This document shows, one piece after another, positions 1-9,053 of a stretch of 64,000 bases of DNA (position 1 is its first letter; each line of letters starts with the position of its first letter). This DNA comes from Gammaproteobacteria bacterium (GTDB lineage: Bacteria; Pseudomonadota; Gammaproteobacteria; Pseudomonadales; Azotimanducaceae), in contig QJYB01000061.1 in NCBI GenBank assembly GCA_003247835.1, positions 95,020 through 159,019 of the forward strand. The letters run 5' to 3'. The notes under the pieces were generated by a model. The model searched no databases, was not told the DNA's origin, and was given only the letters and a program-made list of their open reading frames with translations. Both the position numbers and the translations under genes were made by a program.

Positions 1-1
1 G

Positions 2-292
2 CTCTCGGCCTCGGCGGTGGCGGCCTATCGGGGCAACACGGACATGGCCGTGGGCAACGTCATCGGCTCCAACATCTTCAACCTGCTCTGGATCCTCGGC
101 TGCTCTTCGCTGATCACGGAGCTGCCGTTCAACGTGCTCAGCAACTACGATCTCGCCATGGTGGTTTTCGCAACGGCACTCGTACTGGTCGCCATCGCCG
201 CCGGCCGAACAGCCTGCATACATCGACTGCACGGCGTGCTGTTCCTCGCCGTTTACGCGGGTTATCTCATCTACGTCATCAATCGAGGTTAA
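2..292 (+). CDS. Na+/Ca2+ exchanger family protein, C-terminal fragment (5' end outside window)
   Basis: This is the C-terminal 96 residues of an inner-membrane cation/Ca2+ antiporter (CaCA family); the reading frame runs in from the left edge. Residues 11-27 of the visible part contain GNTDMAVGNVIGSNIFN, which matches the alpha-2 repeat signature (GNVIGSNIFN) that lines the ion pathway. About two and a half hydrophobic helices follow, and the protein ends in YVINRG, as is usual for the short prokaryotic CaxA/YrbG-type members. It is convergent with the exonuclease III gene on the other strand, 21 bases away. Ion specificity (Na+ or H+, Ca2+ or other) cannot be judged from this piece. Confidence 0.85.
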   Translation, partial: LSASAVAAYRGNTDMAVGNVIGSNIFNLLWILGCSSLITELPFNVLSNYDLAMVVFATALVLVAIAAGRTACIHRLHGVLFLAVYAGYLIYVINRG

Positions 293-313
293 ACGTCGGC
301 TCGGACTGTGCTT

Positions 314-1087
314 TCAATAGTCCGCGTCGATCCCCACAGGGCAGTGATCGGAACCGGTGACGTCCGGCCAGATGAAGGCATCCCGGACCCGTTTCGCCGC
401 CGAGGGTGAGGCGAGCACATAGTCGATGCGCCAGCCCACGTTGTTTTCCCGCGCACCGCCGAACTGCCGCCACCAGGTGTAGTGGCCCGGCTCGTCCCGA
501 TGCTGGCGGCGAAACACGTCCACCCAGCCGGCCGACAGCCAGCGACGCATCTCTTCGCGCTCCTCCGGCAGGAAGCCGCTGCTTTTCTGGTTGGTCTTCG
601 GTCGCGCCAGGTCGATCTCCTCCACCGCAGTGTTGTAGTCCCCGGTCACGAAGACCGGACCGCGGCGGCGCAGCTGCTCCACCCGATCGAACACGGCACG
701 GTAGAAGTCGAGCTTGTAAGGCACCCGGCTGTTGTCCCGCTCCTTGCCGCTGCCTTTCGGGAAATAGACGCTGGCTACTGCGAGCCTGCCGAAGTGAGCG
801 ATCAGGAGCCGGCCTTCGAGATCGAAGTGCGGATCGCCAAGCGACGTCTCGACCTTCTCCGGCGCGGTCCGGCTGTAGATGGCCACCCCGCTGTAGCCCG
901 GACGCTCCGCCACCGAAAATGCCGTATGCCAGCCCGTCGGCTCGCGAACGTCGTCCGGCAGCTGCTCCGGAAAAGCACGCACCTCCTGCAGCGTCATCAC
1001 ATCCGCTTTCGACCGCTCGAGCACGTCGAGGAATCCTTTCTTCGCGCAGGCCCGCAGGCCGTTCACGTTCCAGCTCACGATCCGCAT
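314..1087 (-). CDS. Exodeoxyribonuclease III / AP endonuclease, ExoA/APE1-like subfamily
   Basis: 257-residue DNA-repair nuclease of the EEP fold that cleaves 5' of abasic sites and may remove 3' blocking groups. It starts MRIVSWNVNG. The metal-binding Asn is in WNVNG and the metal Glu is Glu35 in LQE. GDYNTAVEEIDLARPK holds the catalytic Asp/Asn, and the chain ends with the GSDHCPV Asp-His pair. The GDYN...EIDLARPK form resembles Bacillus ExoA, human APE1 and Neisseria NApe more than E. coli XthA. A longer frame continues upstream, but homology begins at the ATG at 1087. It is the last gene of a tight minus-strand operon, four bases after the methyltransferase stop. A second, XthA-like paralogue lies at 12049-12828. 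Confidence 0.93.
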   Translation of the reverse strand: MRIVSWNVNGLRACAKKGFLDVLERSKADVMTLQEVRAFPEQLPDDVREPTGWHTAFSVAERPGYSGVAIYSRTAPEKVETSLGDPHFDLEGRLLIAHFGRLAVASVYFPKGSGKERDNSRVPYKLDFYRAVFDRVEQLRRRGPVFVTGDYNTAVEEIDLARPKTNQKSSGFLPEEREEMRRWLSAGWVDVFRRQHRDEPGHYTWWRQFGGARENNVGWRIDYVLASPSAAKRVRDAFIWPDVTGSDHCPVGIDADY

Positions 1088-1091
1088 GCTG

Positions 1092-1853
1092 TCATCCTTG
1101 TTCCCGCCGTGCCACGACGAAGAGGTAGCCATAGTGCGCTGACCAGCGGCGGTAGTAGTCCACTTCCTGCTGATGATTTTCGATAGCCGCAAGCGCGAGC
1201 GGATCAGACCGGTAGTGCTCGCGAAGCACGACCAGCCGCCGTTCCATCGGCTCGTAGTAGTCGGACCACCACGCCGCCTCCGGCAGCACGAAGTGCTCGA
1301 CGACCTCGAACCCGCTCCCGCGCACGCTCTCGAGGCAGTCTTCGACTCCGCCCATCTTCGGATACGCCTCGTGCCACCAGCGATACAGTTCTTCCGGAGG
1401 CGAGTCGGTGAGCCAGACCGCTTCCGTGAAACCGATCCAGCCTCCAGGCTTCAACAGGTCGCGCCACGCAGCGAGCGCCTCCCGCACCCCCATGATGTAG
1501 ATGGCGCCTTCGCACCAGAGCAGATCGAAGCTCTGGTCCGTGAAGTGGAGCCGGCGCATGTCCCCCACCTCGGTAACCACCCGATCAGCGAGACCGGCTG
1601 CCTGCAACCGCTGCGTCGTCACGGCAACGAAGCGCTCCTGGGCATCCAGGGCGGTGATCCGTGCCCCGGGCAGCAGGCGGGCCAGATCCAGGGTCTGTGT
1701 ACCCGGTCCGCAGCCGATGTCGAGCACCGACGGTTCATCGGGCAGCACCACCGAAGTCAGCGCCCGGGCCGTGCAATCCCGACTGCCCGGCGCTTCGCGC
1801 GGCAGGTCGGTGTGCACCTCGCGGAACACCCGCCGGGCGACGTCCGTCGGCAC
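1092..1853 (-). CDS. Class I SAM-dependent methyltransferase
   Basis: 253-residue cytoplasmic methyltransferase of unknown substrate. Motif I, VLDIGCGPGT, lies at about residues 43-52, and the acidic residue that usually binds the SAM ribose is the Asp at about 70 (ITALDAQ). A motif like DLLWCEGAIYIMG follows at strand 4, then a conserved PGGWIGFTE loop. The chosen start is the GTG at 1853: it follows the stop of the upstream MpaB-like gene by five bases and has GAGG just before it. Longer versions would run antisense-free into that gene but add no recognisable sequence. Position between an oxygenase and a repair nuclease does not reveal the substrate. Confidence 0.85.
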   Translation of the reverse strand: MPTDVARRVFREVHTDLPREAPGSRDCTARALTSVVLPDEPSVLDIGCGPGTQTLDLARLLPGARITALDAQERFVAVTTQRLQAAGLADRVVTEVGDMRRLHFTDQSFDLLWCEGAIYIMGVREALAAWRDLLKPGGWIGFTEAVWLTDSPPEELYRWWHEAYPKMGGVEDCLESVRGSGFEVVEHFVLPEAAWWSDYYEPMERRLVVLREHYRSDPLALAAIENHQQEVDYYRRWSAHYGYLFVVARREQG

Positions 1854-1858
1854 GGTCC

Positions 1859-2710
1859 TCAGGCCGCCAGTTCCCGCGCCCGACGTTCCCCCCGACGCGC
1901 GTGTCGACCGGCGCGTAACCGGTCCGGCATGAAGGGCAGGGTTTCCCTGAGCGAGCGACGCAGCAGCCGCCATGCGAACTGGCGCCGGGTGCTCCAGCGC
2001 AGCCCGTAAAGCTCGCGGACCGGCGCGGGCAGCAGGGCCGCCGTCGCCACAGACAGCGCATCACCCGCGATGCGCGGAAACCAGGAGATAGGCGGATGGA
2101 TGACATGCTCGGCCAGCGTCCGCACCGTCGGTGTCACTGCCAGCACGTCCGAGTGAAGCATCTCCTCGAAGTACGCATCGAACGCCTGGGCGTCTACCGG
2201 CAGGTCGTCGGTCGTGAGCCCCAGCACGCCGGCAACTACCTTCGACTCCTCGTAGTAGGCGGCCCGTTCTTCCCGGTCCAGCACCGGCAGAAACTGCTCA
2301 TAGGTGGTCAGCGCGGTGACGAGCAGCGTCGCGTGCACCCACAGCAGCAGGGCCGGATCGCTGGCCCGGTAAGGCGTGCCGGCGGGAAACCGTGGCGTTC
2401 CTTCGCTGAGCGTGCCCCGCACCTGTGCATGCACACGCTTGACCTGGAGCGCCGCCGCCCGGGCGGTATCCGCATCCTCGTAGAGGATGTCCTGCATCGT
2501 GCGGATAGTCCGGTACAGGCGCCGGATCGGCTCTTCGCGGAATCCGCTGTGGTCCGCGACACCGGCGGCGACCAGCGGATGCGCCACCTGCAGTAGCAGC
2601 GCCGCGCCCCCACCGAGCAACAGGAACGACTCCCGGTTGACCCGCCAGTAGACGCCGTCCGGGCTGAGCAACGTTCCGCCACCGTGCGTTTTGATGGGCA
2701 GTGTCCTCAT
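1859..2710 (-). CDS. MpaB-like oxygenase family protein (DUF2236)
   Basis: 283-residue protein of the DUF2236 / MpaB / latex-clearing oxygenase superfamily, some members of which are b-type haem oxygenases. The diagnostic N-terminal segment is at residues 33-57 (LLLQVAHPLVAAGVADHS, preceded by a Gly-rich turn). A second conserved region is LLLWVHATLLVTALTTYEQF. The ATG at 2710 has an AAGGGAGAG ribosome site; upstream sequence in the same frame is antisense to the MFS gene and was excluded. It heads an operon with the methyltransferase and exonuclease III (gaps of 5 and 4 bases). Haem binding and substrate are not shown by the sequence I can read. Confidence 0.82.
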   Translation of the reverse strand: MRTLPIKTHGGGTLLSPDGVYWRVNRESFLLLGGGAALLLQVAHPLVAAGVADHSGFREEPIRRLYRTIRTMQDILYEDADTARAAALQVKRVHAQVRGTLSEGTPRFPAGTPYRASDPALLLWVHATLLVTALTTYEQFLPVLDREERAAYYEESKVVAGVLGLTTDDLPVDAQAFDAYFEEMLHSDVLAVTPTVRTLAEHVIHPPISWFPRIAGDALSVATAALLPAPVRELYGLRWSTRRQFAWRLLRRSLRETLPFMPDRLRAGRHARRGERRARELAA

Positions 2711-2810
2711 CTCGTCTCTCCCTTGCGCTTCTAACCTAGCAGATCGCGACGGCGCCGGCACCGTCCCACGTGCGCAGCGGCTGTACCCGGGGTATAAAGG
2801 TTGCTGTCCA

Positions 2811-2820
2811 GGGAGAGGAA
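2811..2820 (+). promoter_or_regulatory. Ribosome binding site that fixes the MFS start
   Basis: GGGAGAGGAA ends seven bases before the GTG at 2828. It therefore favours GTG 2828 over the upstream in-frame TTG at 2801, which would sit before this site and has no purine-rich leader of its own. Confidence 0.7.
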
Positions 2821-2827
2821 CCGCGTC

Positions 2828-4057
2828 GTGAAGGGAGCTCACGCCCTCGCCTTCATCTTCGTCACCGCACTGCTCGATTCCATTGGCTTCGGCATCATCA
2901 TGCCCGTCCTGCCGCAGCTGATCATGACCATCACCGGCGAGGACATCTCCTCGGCCGCCCGCTACGGCGGCTGGCTGATGTTCGCCTACGCCGGCATGCA
3001 GTTCGTCCTGGCCCCCGTGATCGGCAACGTGTCCGACCGCTTTGGGCGCCGACCCGTGCTGCTGCTCTCTCTGGCCGTGCTCACCGTCGACTACCTGATC
3101 ATGTGGTGGGCGCCGACCTTCGCCTGGCTGCTGATCGGCCGTCTCGTTGCCGGGGCTGCCGCCAGCACGTTCAGCACCTGCAACGCCTACATCGCCGACA
3201 TCAGCGAGCCCGAGAAGCGCGCTCAGAACTTCGGCCTGATCGGAGCCGCCTTCGGCATGGGTTTCGTGTTCGGCCCCGTGATCGGCGGATTCCTCGGCGA
3301 GTACGGACCGAGAATGCCGTTTCTCGCTGCAGCCGCCCTGTCGCTGACGAACTTCCTCTACGGCGCTTTCGTGCTGCCGGAGTCCCTGGCCAAGGAACAG
3401 CGCCGCCGCTTCGACTGGCGTCGGGCCAATCCCACGGGCACCCTCGCGGCGCTGCGTCGCTACCCCGTGGTGTTCGGCCTGATCGGCGCCTACGTGCTGT
3501 TCATGCTGGGTCACCAGTCACTGCCGGCGGTGTGGAGCTTTTTCGCCATCGAGCGCCTGGACTGGTCGCCGCGGGAAATCGGCTACTCCCTCGGCGCCGT
3601 GGGGGTGAGCATGGTCTTCGTGCAGGCCGTGCTGCTCCGCTTCGCCGTACCCCGACTCGGTCCCCGCCGGGCCGCCATGCTCGGCTTTTCCTGCTCCCTG
3701 CTGTCCTTTCTAGGCTACGCCTTCGCGACCCAGGGCTGGATGATCTACGCCTTCCTGCTCGTCGGTGCGCTGCAGGGTTTCATCTCTCCCTCCATGCAGG
3801 GAATCATGTCCGGTCAGGTTTCGGCCTCGGAGCAGGGCGAGCTGCAGGGTGGCCTCGCCAGCATGTCCTCACTCACCGCCATCATCAGCCCACCGTTCAT
3901 GACCCAGGTCTTCGCCCTGTTCACCGGGCCGTCGGCGCCCATCTACTTTGCAGGCGCACCCTGGCTCGCGGCTGCGGTTCTGACGCTGCTCTCCCTGGCT
4001 CTGTTCATGCGCGCCACCACGACGCTGGCCACACCGGCACCCAGCCGCAGCGGGTGA
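2828..4057 (+). CDS. MFS transporter, TetA/DHA1-like drug exporter
   Basis: 409-residue inner-membrane transporter with about 12 predicted helices. The first helix carries [17 protein letters not shown], typical of the TetA/DHA1 (TCR) group. The cytoplasmic motif [12 protein letters not shown], is at residues 66-76, and motif C-like [16 protein letters not shown] lies in helix 5. It probably exports a drug or metabolite by proton antiport. Tetracycline resistance should not be assumed, because many chromosomal members have other substrates. The start is the GTG at 2828. It diverges from the MpaB-like operon and is followed after 34 bases by a HAD phosphatase on the same strand. Confidence 0.88.
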   Translation: MKGAHALAFIFVTALLDSIGFGIIMPVLPQLIMTITGEDISSAARYGGWLMFAYAGMQFVLAPVIGNVSDRFGRRPVLLLSLAVLTVDYLIMWWAPTFAWLLIGRLVAGAAASTFSTCNAYIADISEPEKRAQNFGLIGAAFGMGFVFGPVIGGFLGEYGPRMPFLAAAALSLTNFLYGAFVLPESLAKEQRRRFDWRRANPTGTLAALRRYPVVFGLIGAYVLFMLGHQSLPAVWSFFAIERLDWSPREIGYSLGAVGVSMVFVQAVLLRFAVPRLGPRRAAMLGFSCSLLSFLGYAFATQGWMIYAFLLVGALQGFISPSMQGIMSGQVSASEQGELQGGLASMSSLTAIISPPFMTQVFALFTGPSAPIYFAGAPWLAAAVLTLLSLALFMRATTTLATPAPSRSG

Positions 4058-4091
4058 CCACCGCTGCGGGTCATCGGTCATACTGCCCGTC

Positions 4092-4916
4092 ATGGATCTG
4101 ATCGTCTTCGATCTGGACGGCACGCTGCTCGACGCATCGGCCACCATCTCGCCGTACACGCGGGAAACCCTCACTCGCCTGACGGAACGCGGCATTCTCT
4201 ACACGGTTGCCACGGGCCGGGCGCTCCACGCCGCCCGCGACATCCTGCAGGGCCACGGCTTCCGGCTGCCACAGGCGTACAAGAACGGCGTACTGATCTG
4301 GAATCCCACCGAGGAGGACTACACCCACCACAACTTCCTCACCCTGCCGGAGATTCAGCACGTGGTGGAAGCCGTGCTCGCCCGGGGTGTCACGCCCTTC
4401 CTGTTCACCCTGGAGCCTGGCAACCGCCACGCCATCTACCATCTGCCGCTGAAAACCGCGGCAGAGCGCGAGCTGGCCGAGGCGTTCCGGACCCGGCCCG
4501 ACGTCTACGTGCTGCCCGCCGCCCGCATGCCGGCGGACGCAGAGATCACCAACGTCAGCGCGCTCGGCGCTGCTCTCGCCATCGATGCGGTGGCGGACCT
4601 GATCCACGACGAGCCGGATCTGGTGGCCTACCACGGCCCTGCCATCGAGGGCGAGGAGCTGAAGTGGATCGACATTCACCACAGACGCGCCAGCAAGGGC
4701 GGCGCGGTGGACGTGCTGCGCCAGGAGCTCAAGGCCGACCGGGTGGTGTGCTTCGGAGATTCCGACAATGATCTCAGCATGTTTGCCAGCGCCGACGAGG
4801 CCTATGCGCCTGTAAACGCCAGTGCCGAGGTGCGGGCCGCCGCAACGGCCGTGATCGGCCACCACGACGAGGACGGCATCGCCCGGTTCCTGAGAGATCG
4901 CTTCCACCTCGCCTGA
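4092..4916 (+). CDS. HAD-superfamily hydrolase, Cof-type (class IIB cap)
   Basis: 274-residue cytoplasmic phosphatase, probably acting on sugar phosphates, nucleotides or flavin phosphates. The HAD motifs are all present. Motif 1 is FDLDGTLLD (nucleophile Asp7, acid Asp9), motif 2 is ATGR, the motif 3 lysine is in RRASKGGAV, and motif 4 is GDSDNDLSMF. The central 80-200 region forms the alpha/beta class IIB cap that sets substrate choice. The C-terminus (VNASAEVRAAATAVIG) matches the usual Cof pattern (NA....A...T). It lies 34 bases after the MFS gene, and its 3' end converges on the peptide-importer operon. The true substrate is unknown. Confidence 0.9.
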   Translation: MDLIVFDLDGTLLDASATISPYTRETLTRLTERGILYTVATGRALHAARDILQGHGFRLPQAYKNGVLIWNPTEEDYTHHNFLTLPEIQHVVEAVLARGVTPFLFTLEPGNRHAIYHLPLKTAAERELAEAFRTRPDVYVLPAARMPADAEITNVSALGAALAIDAVADLIHDEPDLVAYHGPAIEGEELKWIDIHHRRASKGGAVDVLRQELKADRVVCFGDSDNDLSMFASADEAYAPVNASAEVRAAATAVIGHHDEDGIARFLRDRFHLA

Positions 4917-4939
4917 ACGGCGCTTAAGGGCTGCCGTCG

Positions 4940-5923
4940 TCAGAGATCGAAGTGGCAAGCGACCTGATGCAGCAAACCGTCGCTCGCGATCACGTCACGG
5001 AGCACCGGTTTTTCGGCCCGGCAGCGCGCCTCGGCATGCGGACAGCGGGTATGGAAGACACAGCCCGGGGGCGGATCGATGGGACTCGGCACCTCACCGT
5101 GCAGCACGGAACGTTCGCGATGCCGCCTTCCCGGGTCCGGCTCCGGGATCGCGGCGATCAGCGCCCGAGTGTAGGGATGACGCGGTCTCTCGTAGACGGA
5201 GTCCGCGCCACCCAGCTCCATGATGTTGCCGAGATACATGATGGCGATGCGATCGCTGATGTGCTTCACCACTGCCAGATCGTGGGCAATGAATAGATAG
5301 GAAAGCCCCATCTCCTGCTGCAGATCCAGCAGCAGGTTCAGGATCTGGCTCTGGATCGAAACGTCGAGTGCGGAGACCGGCTCGTCGCAGATAATGAGCT
5401 TGGGCTCCAGTGCGATGGCCCGGGCAACACCGATCCGCTGGCGCTGACCACCCGAGAACTCGAACGGAAAACGGTCCGCGGCGGAAGCCGGCAGACCCAC
5501 CTGGGACAGCAGCTCGCCGACTCTCTGGCGGCGCCACGCCGGATCTCCGATACCGTGAATGTCGAAGGCCTCGCCGATCAGGCTGCCGACGGTGTGCCGG
5601 CTGTTCAGGCTCTCCGCGGGATCCTGAAAGACCATCTGCACGTCCCGCCGGATGGGTTTCATCTCCTTACGGGACAGATGCGTCACGTCGTGGCCGTCGA
5701 AAACCACGCTGCCCTCGGTCGGCTCGAGCAGCCGCACCACCGCCTTGCCCAGCGTCGACTTGCCGCAGCCGGACTCGCCCACGAGACCCAGCGTTTCACC
5801 TTCGCCGATGCTGAGGCTCACCCCGTCGACCGCCTTGTTGAAACCCCGGGCACGCATCAGCACACCACCCTTCACCGGAAAGTACACCTTGAGGTTGCGG
5901 ACATCGAGCAGCGACCCGCTCAT
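4940..5923 (-). CDS. Peptide ABC transporter ATP-binding protein, OppF/DppF-like
   Basis: 327-residue ATPase that energises the peptide importer encoded just upstream. Walker A GESGCGKST is at residues 49-57, the Q-loop at FQDP (99-102), the signature FSGGQRQR at 156-163, Walker B LIICDEP at 176-182, and the switch His in AHD. The C-terminal oligopeptide-transporter domain has the Cys-rich GCVFHTRCPHAEARC stretch, which in relatives binds an iron-sulphur cluster. The ATG overlaps the stop of the OppD-like gene (ATGA), so the two ATPases are translationally coupled. In E. coli the Yej system has one fused ATPase (YejF); here the two halves are separate genes. Confidence 0.93.
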   Translation of the reverse strand: MSGSLLDVRNLKVYFPVKGGVLMRARGFNKAVDGVSLSIGEGETLGLVGESGCGKSTLGKAVVRLLEPTEGSVVFDGHDVTHLSRKEMKPIRRDVQMVFQDPAESLNSRHTVGSLIGEAFDIHGIGDPAWRRQRVGELLSQVGLPASAADRFPFEFSGGQRQRIGVARAIALEPKLIICDEPVSALDVSIQSQILNLLLDLQQEMGLSYLFIAHDLAVVKHISDRIAIMYLGNIMELGGADSVYERPRHPYTRALIAAIPEPDPGRRHRERSVLHGEVPSPIDPPPGCVFHTRCPHAEARCRAEKPVLRDVIASDGLLHQVACHFDL

Positions 5924-6909
5924 CCGTGAGTCTCCAGCAGACGCCAGTGGTGACAGGCCACGTGGTGCCCGTCATCCACTCTCGTGATGTCCGGATACTG
6001 CTCCACGCACTGCGCGTCGGCATACGGGCAGCGGTTGTTGAAGCGGCATCCCTGTGGCATCTCGGTGAGCGCCGGCACCATGCCTTCGATGGTGTTGAGG
6101 CGCGTCTTGCGCGGCGTGGACAGACGCGGAATGGACGCCAGCAGGCCCCGCGTGTATGGGTGGCGGGGACGCAGGAAAACGTCCTCCACCGTGCCCTGCT
6201 CAGCGATGCGCCCCGCGTACATCACCACCACGTCGTCGCAGGTTTCGGCAATCACGCCAAGATCGTGGGTGATCATGATGATGCTGGTGCCCAGCTGATC
6301 CTGCATCTCCTGAAGCAGGGTCAGGATCTGCGCCTGGATGGTCACGTCCAGCGCCGTGGTAGGCTCGTCCGCGATCACCAGAGCCGGATTCAGGATGAGC
6401 GCCATGGCGATCATCACCCGCTGGCGCATGCCGCCCGAAAGCTGGTGCGGATACTCCGTCACCCGGATCTCCGGGCTCGGAATACCCACCTTGTCGAGCA
6501 TCTCCACCGCAGCGGCCAGCGCCTCGTCGTCCGGAAGGTCACGATGCAGTCTGAGCGCCTCCGTGATCTGACGCCCCACCCGTTGCACCGGATTCAGGGC
6601 CGTCATGGGTTCCTGAAAGATCATGCCGATACGGTTACCGCGCACGTGATAAAGGTGCTCGACCGGCGCGGACACCAGATCGGTGCCCTCGAACAGCACA
6701 CGACCGGCGAGGATGCTGGCCGCCGGATGCGGCAGCAGACGGATGATGGACAGTGCGGTCACGGTCTTACCGCACCCGGACTCGCCGACGATACCGAGTG
6801 TTCTACCCCGGCCGACGGTGAAGCTGACACCGTCCACGGCATGAATCTCACCACCCTCGGTATCGAAGGCGGTGACCAGGTTCTCCACGCTGAGCAACGG
6901 CTCCGTCAC
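5920..6909 (-). CDS. Peptide ABC transporter ATP-binding protein, OppD/DppD-like
   Basis: 329-residue ATPase partner of the OppF-like subunit. Walker A GESGCGKT is at residues 42-49, the Q-loop at FQEP (98-101), the signature LSGGMRQR at about 157-164, and Walker B LVIADEP at 177-183. The C-terminal region [15 protein letters not shown] is the oligopeptide-ABC cysteine domain. The GTG at 6909 begins [11 protein letters not shown], where homology starts; the open frame further upstream runs into the binding-protein gene and looks spurious. It lies 37 bases after the stop of the binding protein and overlaps the OppF-like start by four bases. Confidence 0.92.
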   Translation of the reverse strand: MTEPLLSVENLVTAFDTEGGEIHAVDGVSFTVGRGRTLGIVGESGCGKTVTALSIIRLLPHPAASILAGRVLFEGTDLVSAPVEHLYHVRGNRIGMIFQEPMTALNPVQRVGRQITEALRLHRDLPDDEALAAAVEMLDKVGIPSPEIRVTEYPHQLSGGMRQRVMIAMALILNPALVIADEPTTALDVTIQAQILTLLQEMQDQLGTSIIMITHDLGVIAETCDDVVVMYAGRIAEQGTVEDVFLRPRHPYTRGLLASIPRLSTPRKTRLNTIEGMVPALTEMPQGCRFNNRCPYADAQCVEQYPDITRVDDGHHVACHHWRLLETHG

Positions 6910-6946
6910 GGCGCGAACTCCATCAGGCGCTTCAGGCGGCTCGGCA

Positions 6947-9046
6947 CTACTGCTCCCGGTACTGCTCGTAGACCTCGTCCACCACCGGAAACTTTTCACC
7001 CTTACGGCGGGCGTCCAAGGTTTGCTCACGGATGCCGTCGTCGATCCAGAACAGGAAATATTCCGTCAGCGTCGTCGCCAGCTTGACGTTGAAATCTTCC
7101 GGCCACCGTACCCAGCGCCAGTAACCGACCCGCATGAACGGCACGACGAAGCCGGGCACGAAGGACCCGTCATCGTAGATCAGCTCTTCCATCCGGAAAG
7201 CGAGCCGCTTCATCTCCTCCACGTCGTCGCTCGCCTGATAGGCCTCGATCAGGGCATCGAGCTCCGGATTGGCGATGGACTGCAGGTTGTTGGTCTGGGG
7301 TTTCAGCTTGCGGTTCGGATTCACGCTGCCGTCCGGCAGCCAGGGTACGTCGTAGGCATTTACGGAGTGATAGGTCTCCCAGTAGCGCGGGTACATTTCC
7401 GGAGAGACGTTGAATGCCGAAAAGTGGATATCGTGCTGTTTCTCCTGCACTTTCTTCCAGGACGCGGTCGCATCCAGCACCTCGATGCGGAACTCGAGCC
7501 CTGCCTTCAGCGCCTCCTGGCGGAGGATGGTGAGCACGTCCTTCAGGCTTTCGTAGCCGGTGGAGAGCGTGAAAGAGAGCCGCTGGCCCTCCGCGTTGAC
7601 CAGCACCCCATCCGGACCCCGGTTCGTGAAGCCTGCCTTCGCGAAGTGCTCGAGCGCCTTCTCCACGTCGAAAGGACGGGCATGCAGGGTGGGGTGGGTG
7701 AACTCACCGTAACCATCCGCCGTGGTGCGCATCCGGGTGTAATCGCCGCGGAAGTATTCGGCGATCACCTTGTCCCAGTTGCTGGCGTAGTTGATGCCAA
7801 CCCGGACTTCCCGGTTGTCGAGCAGCGGTCGGCCGCTGTTGATCCAGAGACCGTAGGTAGGCCGCGGGATCTGGTTGTAGAAAACGGCGCGGTCCACGTA
7901 ACCGTCCGCCACCAGCGGGTCCGTCGCCGGCAGCTTCTCGTAGAAGTACTCGGGCAGACCCAACCCGAACATCGTCAGTTCGCCCTTGCGGAACGCCTCG
8001 AAGGTCTTGGCCGTGTCACGGATCACCGTCAGGTGAATCCGGTCCGTGTTGAAACGGTTGCGCCAGAACTTCAGATCCTTGGCCCACCAGTCATCCAGAC
8101 GGGTGAGCGTGACGGAGCGGCCCTTCTTGAGGTCATCCGGTTCGATCACGTAGGGACCTGTCGTCGGCACGAACTCCCACTGGTAGCGCTGCACGTAGTC
8201 CTCGCCGAAGTCGGCGAAGAAATGCATGGGCAGCGGCTCGAGCTCCAGCACCCGGCCGAGCATGTTGGGCTTTGCTTCCGGCAGGGTCATGCTGAAAGTG
8301 CGCTCGTCGTAGCGGGTGATGTGCGTGAAGTTGCGCTTGAAGAAGTTGTTCGACCACGGGGCCTGAATGAACGGCTGGTGCCAGAAGTAGAGGCTGAACA
8401 TCATGTCATCGGAGGTCACCGGCACCCCGTCGGAGAACCGGGCCTTGGGGTTGATACGCACAAACACCGTCCGGTTGGCCCGATCCACCGCCCAGGCTTC
8501 GGCGATGCCGGGGAAGTAGCGGAAGTTACCGTTGGCATCGATGCTGGTATCGTTGGGGTGACGCCGACCCAGCAGCATACGGGTGTCGTCCAGGATCCAC
8601 GGCCGGAAGGAGCCGTTGGCGTCGGGTCCGAACAGGCGCAGGGTTCGGGGAAAGTCCGCCAGCGAGGCGTAAAGGGTGCCTCCTTTCTTCGCATCCGGGC
8701 TGCCCAGATCCGGCAGGTCCATGCCGTCTTCCCAGACCAGTCCCTCGGGCAGGTCGGCCGGGGTCTTGAACTGGAAGAACTTCGGGAACTCCCCCCTGGC
8801 CACCCGGGCGTCCACGTCCGCCTGGCTGATCTCGCCCCGTTCGATCTTTTCCACGAGCTCCGGTGGAAGTGACGGGAAGCTGTCGAAATGCGCCTGCATG
8901 TGGGCCCGCATGGCCGCGCCACGATCCGCATCCGGTGCGGTCTCCGTCTGCTCGGAACCGCCGCAGGCGCCCAGCGCGGCGAGCAAACTGATCAGCACCA
9001 GCCGTGCGGCACTGCCGAATAGAAAATCGGGTGAGCTGCTCGTCAT
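6947..9046 (-). CDS. Extracellular solute-binding lipoprotein, family 5 (YejA/OppA-like)
   Basis: 699-residue periplasmic binding protein that should deliver peptides to the YejBE-like permease. The N-terminus is a lipoprotein signal with lipobox LGAC (lipidated Cys28), followed by a Gly/Ser/Glu-rich linker. Family 5 features include GTLYASLADFPRTLR, a YVEPDDLKKG-like lobe strand, the TLRxTADGYG segment and GYESLKDVLTILRQEALKAGLE near the hinge. Its length is well above OppA (about 540) and closer to YejA (about 600). An extra region at residues 30-110 has no obvious family match. It sits between the permease and ATPase genes, unlike E. coli, where yejA comes first. Microcin C-like or short peptide uptake is inference. 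Confidence 0.9.
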   Translation of the reverse strand: MTSSSPDFLFGSAARLVLISLLAALGACGGSEQTETAPDADRGAAMRAHMQAHFDSFPSLPPELVEKIERGEISQADVDARVARGEFPKFFQFKTPADLPEGLVWEDGMDLPDLGSPDAKKGGTLYASLADFPRTLRLFGPDANGSFRPWILDDTRMLLGRRHPNDTSIDANGNFRYFPGIAEAWAVDRANRTVFVRINPKARFSDGVPVTSDDMMFSLYFWHQPFIQAPWSNNFFKRNFTHITRYDERTFSMTLPEAKPNMLGRVLELEPLPMHFFADFGEDYVQRYQWEFVPTTGPYVIEPDDLKKGRSVTLTRLDDWWAKDLKFWRNRFNTDRIHLTVIRDTAKTFEAFRKGELTMFGLGLPEYFYEKLPATDPLVADGYVDRAVFYNQIPRPTYGLWINSGRPLLDNREVRVGINYASNWDKVIAEYFRGDYTRMRTTADGYGEFTHPTLHARPFDVEKALEHFAKAGFTNRGPDGVLVNAEGQRLSFTLSTGYESLKDVLTILRQEALKAGLEFRIEVLDATASWKKVQEKQHDIHFSAFNVSPEMYPRYWETYHSVNAYDVPWLPDGSVNPNRKLKPQTNNLQSIANPELDALIEAYQASDDVEEMKRLAFRMEELIYDDGSFVPGFVVPFMRVGYWRWVRWPEDFNVKLATTLTEYFLFWIDDGIREQTLDARRKGEKFPVVDEVYEQYREQ

Positions 9047-9053
9047 GTAGTCC

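Noticed and set aside
1859..3514. 551-residue minus-strand frame covering the MFS gene
   Set aside because: Only residues from the ATG at 2710 onward match the MpaB-like family; the rest is antisense to the clear MFS gene and rich in Gly, Arg and His, as GC-rich shadows are.
6872..8872. Long plus-strand frame of 666 residues over the binding-protein gene
   Set aside because: It is a His/Arg/Val-rich reverse-frame shadow of the family 5 binding protein, which has a full family match and a lipobox.
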